Position numbers and translations under genes: made by a program
NCBI RefSeq assembly: GCF_900116385.1
Contig: NZ_FPCI01000002.1
Coordinates: 310,001-374,000, forward strand
Origin: Pseudoxanthomonas sp. YR558
GTDB taxonomy: Bacteria; Pseudomonadota; Gammaproteobacteria; Xanthomonadales; Xanthomonadaceae
DNA length: 64,000 nucleotides
Reading direction: 5' to 3'
Notes under the pieces: generated by a model
Database searches by the model: none
What the model was told of the DNA's origin: nothing
Seen by the model: only the letters and a program-made list of their open reading frames with translations
In this document: positions 61,304-64,000 of the stretch, piece by piece
How the letters are laid out: every line of letters begins with the position of its first letter
How positions within the stretch are numbered: position 1 is the first letter of the stretch

Positions 61304-61699
61304 ATGGTGACCTTGCCCTTGCGGATCCGCCGCGCACGCGCCGTGGCGCGCATCACCCAATCCGAACTCGCCCGTCGCCTGGACGTGAAGCGCAGCGCGG
61401 TCAGCCAATGGGAGAGCGCTCACGGCACCACGCCCAACGTGGCCCATCTGATCCGGATCGCCGTGGAGACCGGCGTTGCGTTCGAGTGGCTGGCGACGGG
61501 ACGCGGTCCGGTGCGGCCGGATCACGACGTGCCGGACGAAGCGGTGGTGCTGACGGATTTCGCACAGGACGCACTGGAGAGCCGCGGCCTGCAAGCGCTC
61601 AGCCGCCTGTCGCGGCCGAAGAAGCAAGTGGCCGTGACGATCATCGAGTTGCTGAGTGGCGTCGTGGTGCCAGCGGGCGACGATGTGCGGATGCCCTGA
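61304..61699 (+). CDS. XRE-family DNA-binding regulator
   Basis: 131 residues. N-terminal helix-turn-helix (about 8-65) with ITQSELARRLDVKRSAVSQW; the C-terminal extension (DEAVVLTDFAQDALESRGL) is typical of small Xre-type regulators. GGGAGGTGAG precedes the ATG. It faces the small protein gene across a 258-base region with no other gene; it may be autoregulatory. Target unknown. Confidence 0.85.
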   Translation: MVTLPLRIRRARAVARITQSELARRLDVKRSAVSQWESAHGTTPNVAHLIRIAVETGVAFEWLATGRGPVRPDHDVPDEAVVLTDFAQDALESRGLQALSRLSRPKKQVAVTIIELLSGVVVPAGDDVRMP

Positions 61700-61774
61700 A
61701 ATGGCGTGTCGACGCTGACACGACGCACACAACGGGCGGACTAGGCTGGGTTCCCCTGCAACAGGAATCCCCTG

Positions 61775-61975
61775 ATGTCCCAGAGCACTCGCGAAGAGGT
61801 CATCCTGCAACTGGATCGCGTGGACACGGCGCTGGAAGCGCCGGAGGCCGACAAGACGGCCATCCTGCGCGAGGCGGTGGACTGGCTGGCGGAGCACCCG
61901 CCGAAGCAAGCCGCCGACGCGCTGTACTACCGCGACCGCCTGGACGTGATCCGCGAGCGCCACGGCGCCGCGTGA
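61775..61975 (+). CDS. Small conserved hypothetical protein
   Basis: 66 residues, mostly helical and charged (REEVILQLDRVDTALEAPEA, QAADALYYRDRLDVIRERH). Has a likely promoter (TAGGCT at 61742-61747, 27 bases before the ATG). No family known. Confidence 0.7.
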   Translation: MSQSTREEVILQLDRVDTALEAPEADKTAILREAVDWLAEHPPKQAADALYYRDRLDVIRERHGAA

Positions 61976-61981
61976 GCGGCC

Positions 61982-62368
61982 TCAGGCCTGGTACTGCTTC
62001 TCTTCGATGAAGCGGGAGCCTGCCAAGCGGTTGATGGTGTTCTTCACCTGGATGCGGTCGCCGTTGTGGCGGGCGACCGAGCGCGCGAGTTCGACGAACT
62101 CGGCATCGAAGGCCTGCGCGGCTTCCTTCGCCCGCAGTGCGTCCTGTACGTCCCACATGCGCTCGTTGATTGCGCGAAGTTCATGCATCAGCGGGGCAAG
62201 TTCGGCCTGCTGCGCGACCAGCGGCGACCACAACGACTCCAGGCCTTCCCGTTCCACCTGCACATGCGCCCGCTTGCCGGCATCGTCGATGCGCTCGGTC
62301 TTGATCTCAAGGATGGAGAGCTTGTCGGCGAGTTCGCCGATGGAAACGGGGATCTGGATGGTGTTCAT
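61982..62368 (-). CDS. DUF6165-family protein
   Basis: 128 residues. N-terminus QIPVSIGELADKLSILEIKT matches the DUF6165 signature; the rest is helical (LWSPLVAQQAELAPLMHEL), ending with HNGDRIQVKNTINRLAG. Soluble, role unknown; in other bacteria it occurs near LPS/glycosyltransferase genes. Its stop lies 4 bases from the convergent 61775 gene. Confidence 0.88.
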   Translation of the reverse strand: MNTIQIPVSIGELADKLSILEIKTERIDDAGKRAHVQVEREGLESLWSPLVAQQAELAPLMHELRAINERMWDVQDALRAKEAAQAFDAEFVELARSVARHNGDRIQVKNTINRLAGSRFIEEKQYQA

Positions 62369-62454
62369 ACGGGCATTCTAGCGCTGTGCCTCGTGTGCGG
62401 GCAGCGCATGGCATGATGCGGTCCCGCACCCGACCCGGCCGGAGGCCCTCCCGC

Positions 62455-63744
62455 ATGCTGCAGCGAATCCTCGTGGCGTTGCTCGTTCTCGGCCTGTGCC
62501 CGCTCGCGATGGCCGCGCCATCGCAAGTGCGGATCACCCACGAGGACGGCCGCTACGTCATGCGTGTCGACGGGCAGCCCTTCCGCATCAAGGGCGCCGG
62601 CATGGCGGGTGCGGGGCCGGCCGTGCTGGCCGCGCGCGGTGGCAATTCGTTCCGTACCTGGGACACCGGCACCGACGTGGCCGACGTGCGGGCCATGCTG
62701 GACGAGGCGCAGCGCCACGGGCTCAAGATCGCGATGGGCATCGCGGTGGGCAACGAGCGGCACGGGTTCGATTACGACGATGACGCCGCGGTGGCCGCGC
62801 AGCTCGTGCGCATCCGCAAGGAAGTGAACTTGTACAAGGATCACCCGGCGGTGCTGATGTGGGTGGTGGGCAACGAACTGAACCTGCACTACAGCAATCC
62901 GAAGGTATGGAATGCGGTGGGCGCGATCACCGACATGATCCATCGCGAAGACCCCAACCACCCGGTGATGACGACGCTGGCGGGCTTCGACAAGCGGCTG
63001 ATCGACTTGTTGAAAGCGCGCGCGCCGTCGCTGGACCTGATCGGCATCCAGCTCTATGGCGACATCGGCGCATTGCCGGAAAAACTCAGCACCAGTGGAT
63101 GGACGGGTCCCTACGTCGTCACCGAGTGGGGCCCCACCGGCCATTGGGAAAGTCCGCTGACGTCGTGGAAAGCGCCGGTGGAGGACGACGCCACGCGCAA
63201 GGCGCAGCTGTTGCAGCAGCGCTACGAGCAGGTGATCGCCGCGGACACGACGCAGGGCCTGGGGTCGTACGTGTTCCTGTGGGGGAACAAGCAGGAGCGC
63301 ACGCCGACGTGGTACGGCCTGTTCCTGCCGGGCGGCGAGAGCACGCCGGCGGTGGATGCGATGGAGTACGTGTGGACCGGCGCCTGGCCTTCCAATCGTG
63401 CGCCGTCGGTGGCGCCGTTGCACCTGGACGGACGCGTGGCCACCGAGAGTGTGACGCTGCAGGCGGGCAAGCCTTACGCCGCGAAGATCGCGGCGCAGGA
63501 CGCGGACGGGGATGCACTGGAGTATCGCTGGGCCGTGTTGCACGAAAGCACGGCCACCACCATCGGCGGCGACCGCGAGGACGTGCCGCCGGCGGTGAAG
63601 ATCGCGCTGCACGGAGACGGCAAGGGCGGGCTGCGCTTCGATGCGCCCAAGAGGCCGGGCGCTTACCGTTTGTTTGTCGAAGTGCTGGACGGGCAGGGAC
63701 ATGCGGCCTACGCCAATCTGCCGTTCCGGGTGGAAGATCGCTGA
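62455..63744 (+). CDS. Secreted glycoside hydrolase (GH2/GH5-like TIM barrel)
   Basis: 429 residues with a signal peptide (MLQRILVALLVLGLCPLAMAAP). The barrel spans about 25-330: acid/base Glu in VVGNELNLHY and nucleophile Glu in VVTEWGPTG, as in clan GH-A. A C-terminal beta-sandwich (about 340-429: AAQDADGDALEYRWAV) with a PKD/Ig-like look follows. Probably degrades beta-glucan or beta-galactoside polymers outside the cytoplasm. Starts before 62455 lack a signal peptide. Confidence 0.85.
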   Translation: MLQRILVALLVLGLCPLAMAAPSQVRITHEDGRYVMRVDGQPFRIKGAGMAGAGPAVLAARGGNSFRTWDTGTDVADVRAMLDEAQRHGLKIAMGIAVGNERHGFDYDDDAAVAAQLVRIRKEVNLYKDHPAVLMWVVGNELNLHYSNPKVWNAVGAITDMIHREDPNHPVMTTLAGFDKRLIDLLKARAPSLDLIGIQLYGDIGALPEKLSTSGWTGPYVVTEWGPTGHWESPLTSWKAPVEDDATRKAQLLQQRYEQVIAADTTQGLGSYVFLWGNKQERTPTWYGLFLPGGESTPAVDAMEYVWTGAWPSNRAPSVAPLHLDGRVATESVTLQAGKPYAAKIAAQDADGDALEYRWAVLHESTATTIGGDREDVPPAVKIALHGDGKGGLRFDAPKRPGAYRLFVEVLDGQGHAAYANLPFRVEDR

Positions 63745-63819
63745 CGCCGCATTGCGCGTGCTGCCGGACTGCGGTGGAATAGCCCCACGCGCCCGGGGGG
63801 GCGCCTTCAAGGGGATCAC

Positions 63820-64000
63820 ATGCGGAAGTGGATGATGGGCCTGCTGCTGCAGGCCGGCGTGATGGTGGCTGCGTTTGCCCAGGAGCAGGTGCCGTCGCCA
63901 CCGGCACCGCCGGAGACGGGCAACCTGGTCGTGGAGATCAAGCCGTTCACCAGCGAACAGGAGCTGCCGGCCAAGGCGGCGGAACAGTTGAAGAGCGGCG
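63820..64000 (+). CDS. Start of a secreted protein (truncated by the window edge)
   Basis: 60 codons are visible: a signal peptide (MRKWMMGLLLQAGVMVAAFAQ) then a Pro/Glu-rich mature segment (VPSPPAPPETGNLVVEIKP). AAGGGGATCAC precedes the ATG at 63820. It begins 75 bases after the glycoside hydrolase gene and may be co-transcribed with it. Family cannot be named. Confidence 0.7.
   Translation, partial: MRKWMMGLLLQAGVMVAAFAQEQVPSPPAPPETGNLVVEIKPFTSEQELPAKAAEQLKSG

Overview
The window is about 64 kb of high-GC proteobacterial chromosome. The gene set fits the Xanthomonadaceae (Lysobacter / Pseudoxanthomonas / Luteimonas / Stenotrophomonas type): a split B12-dependent ribonucleotide reductase with a lysine/alanine histone-like gene between its halves, a small XAC0095-like protein, DUF6165 and DUF2789 proteins, many dispersed palindromic repeats, and recurrent -10 boxes of the type TAGGCT. 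No tRNA, rRNA, CRISPR array, IS transposase or prophage was seen.

Layout. 0-7.6 kb: end of an envelope-like protein, a possible small RNA with a clear intrinsic terminator, lipoyl synthase, the Prc/Tsp tail-specific protease, an Ada-like alkyl-DNA repair regulator, and two EamA/RarD drug/metabolite transporters. 7.6-12.6 kb: a molybdenum hydroxylase (2Fe-2S subunit, Tat-exported molybdopterin subunit, di-heme c-type cytochrome lipoprotein), divergent from its likely maturation genes (XdhC-like, MocA-like). 12.6-17.3 kb: a MacAB-like exporter (adaptor, ATPase, two permeases). 17.5-23.0 kb: an ABC-2 exporter, a DesK/DesR-like two-component pair and a CHASE3-GAF-GGDEF diguanylate cyclase. 23.0-29.8 kb (minus strand): M17 aminopeptidase, HAD phosphatase, AI-2E family permease, a YqjD/YqjE-like stress membrane cluster and a DegP/Q protease. 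30.4-34.2 kb: NrdJa, histone-like protein and NrdJb, behind a long leader with a NrdR-box-like site.

34.2-64 kb is accessory-rich. A lower-GC island holds a DUF4062 protein and an ATPase + HNH pair that resembles the Septu (PtuA/PtuB) anti-phage class. Next come small secreted and membrane proteins separated by four copies of one palindromic repeat, a possible structured RNA leader, and a 15-unit array of 21-bp repeats. At 45-48.7 kb there is a likely effector-immunity module: two paralogous lipoproteins, then a protein with a phage-lysozyme domain, RTX-like repeats and a Gln-rich tail, then a coiled-coil membrane protein. The rest includes FKBP, an M28 peptidase, small lipoproteins, a possible secreted/outer-membrane protein, a tightly coupled operon of HExxH metallopeptidase + metallo-beta-lactamase-fold hydrolase + patatin lipase, an XRE regulator and a secreted glycoside hydrolase.

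How they work together. Much of the window concerns envelope quality control and export (Prc, DegP-like, two ABC exporters, FKBP, secreted hydrolases) and interbacterial or anti-phage conflict (lysozyme effector with candidate immunity lipoproteins, ATPase/HNH, possibly the peptidase/MBL/patatin operon). Start sites were chosen from Shine-Dalgarno match, start-stop overlap and family length; all functional calls rest on motifs read by eye, with no database search.
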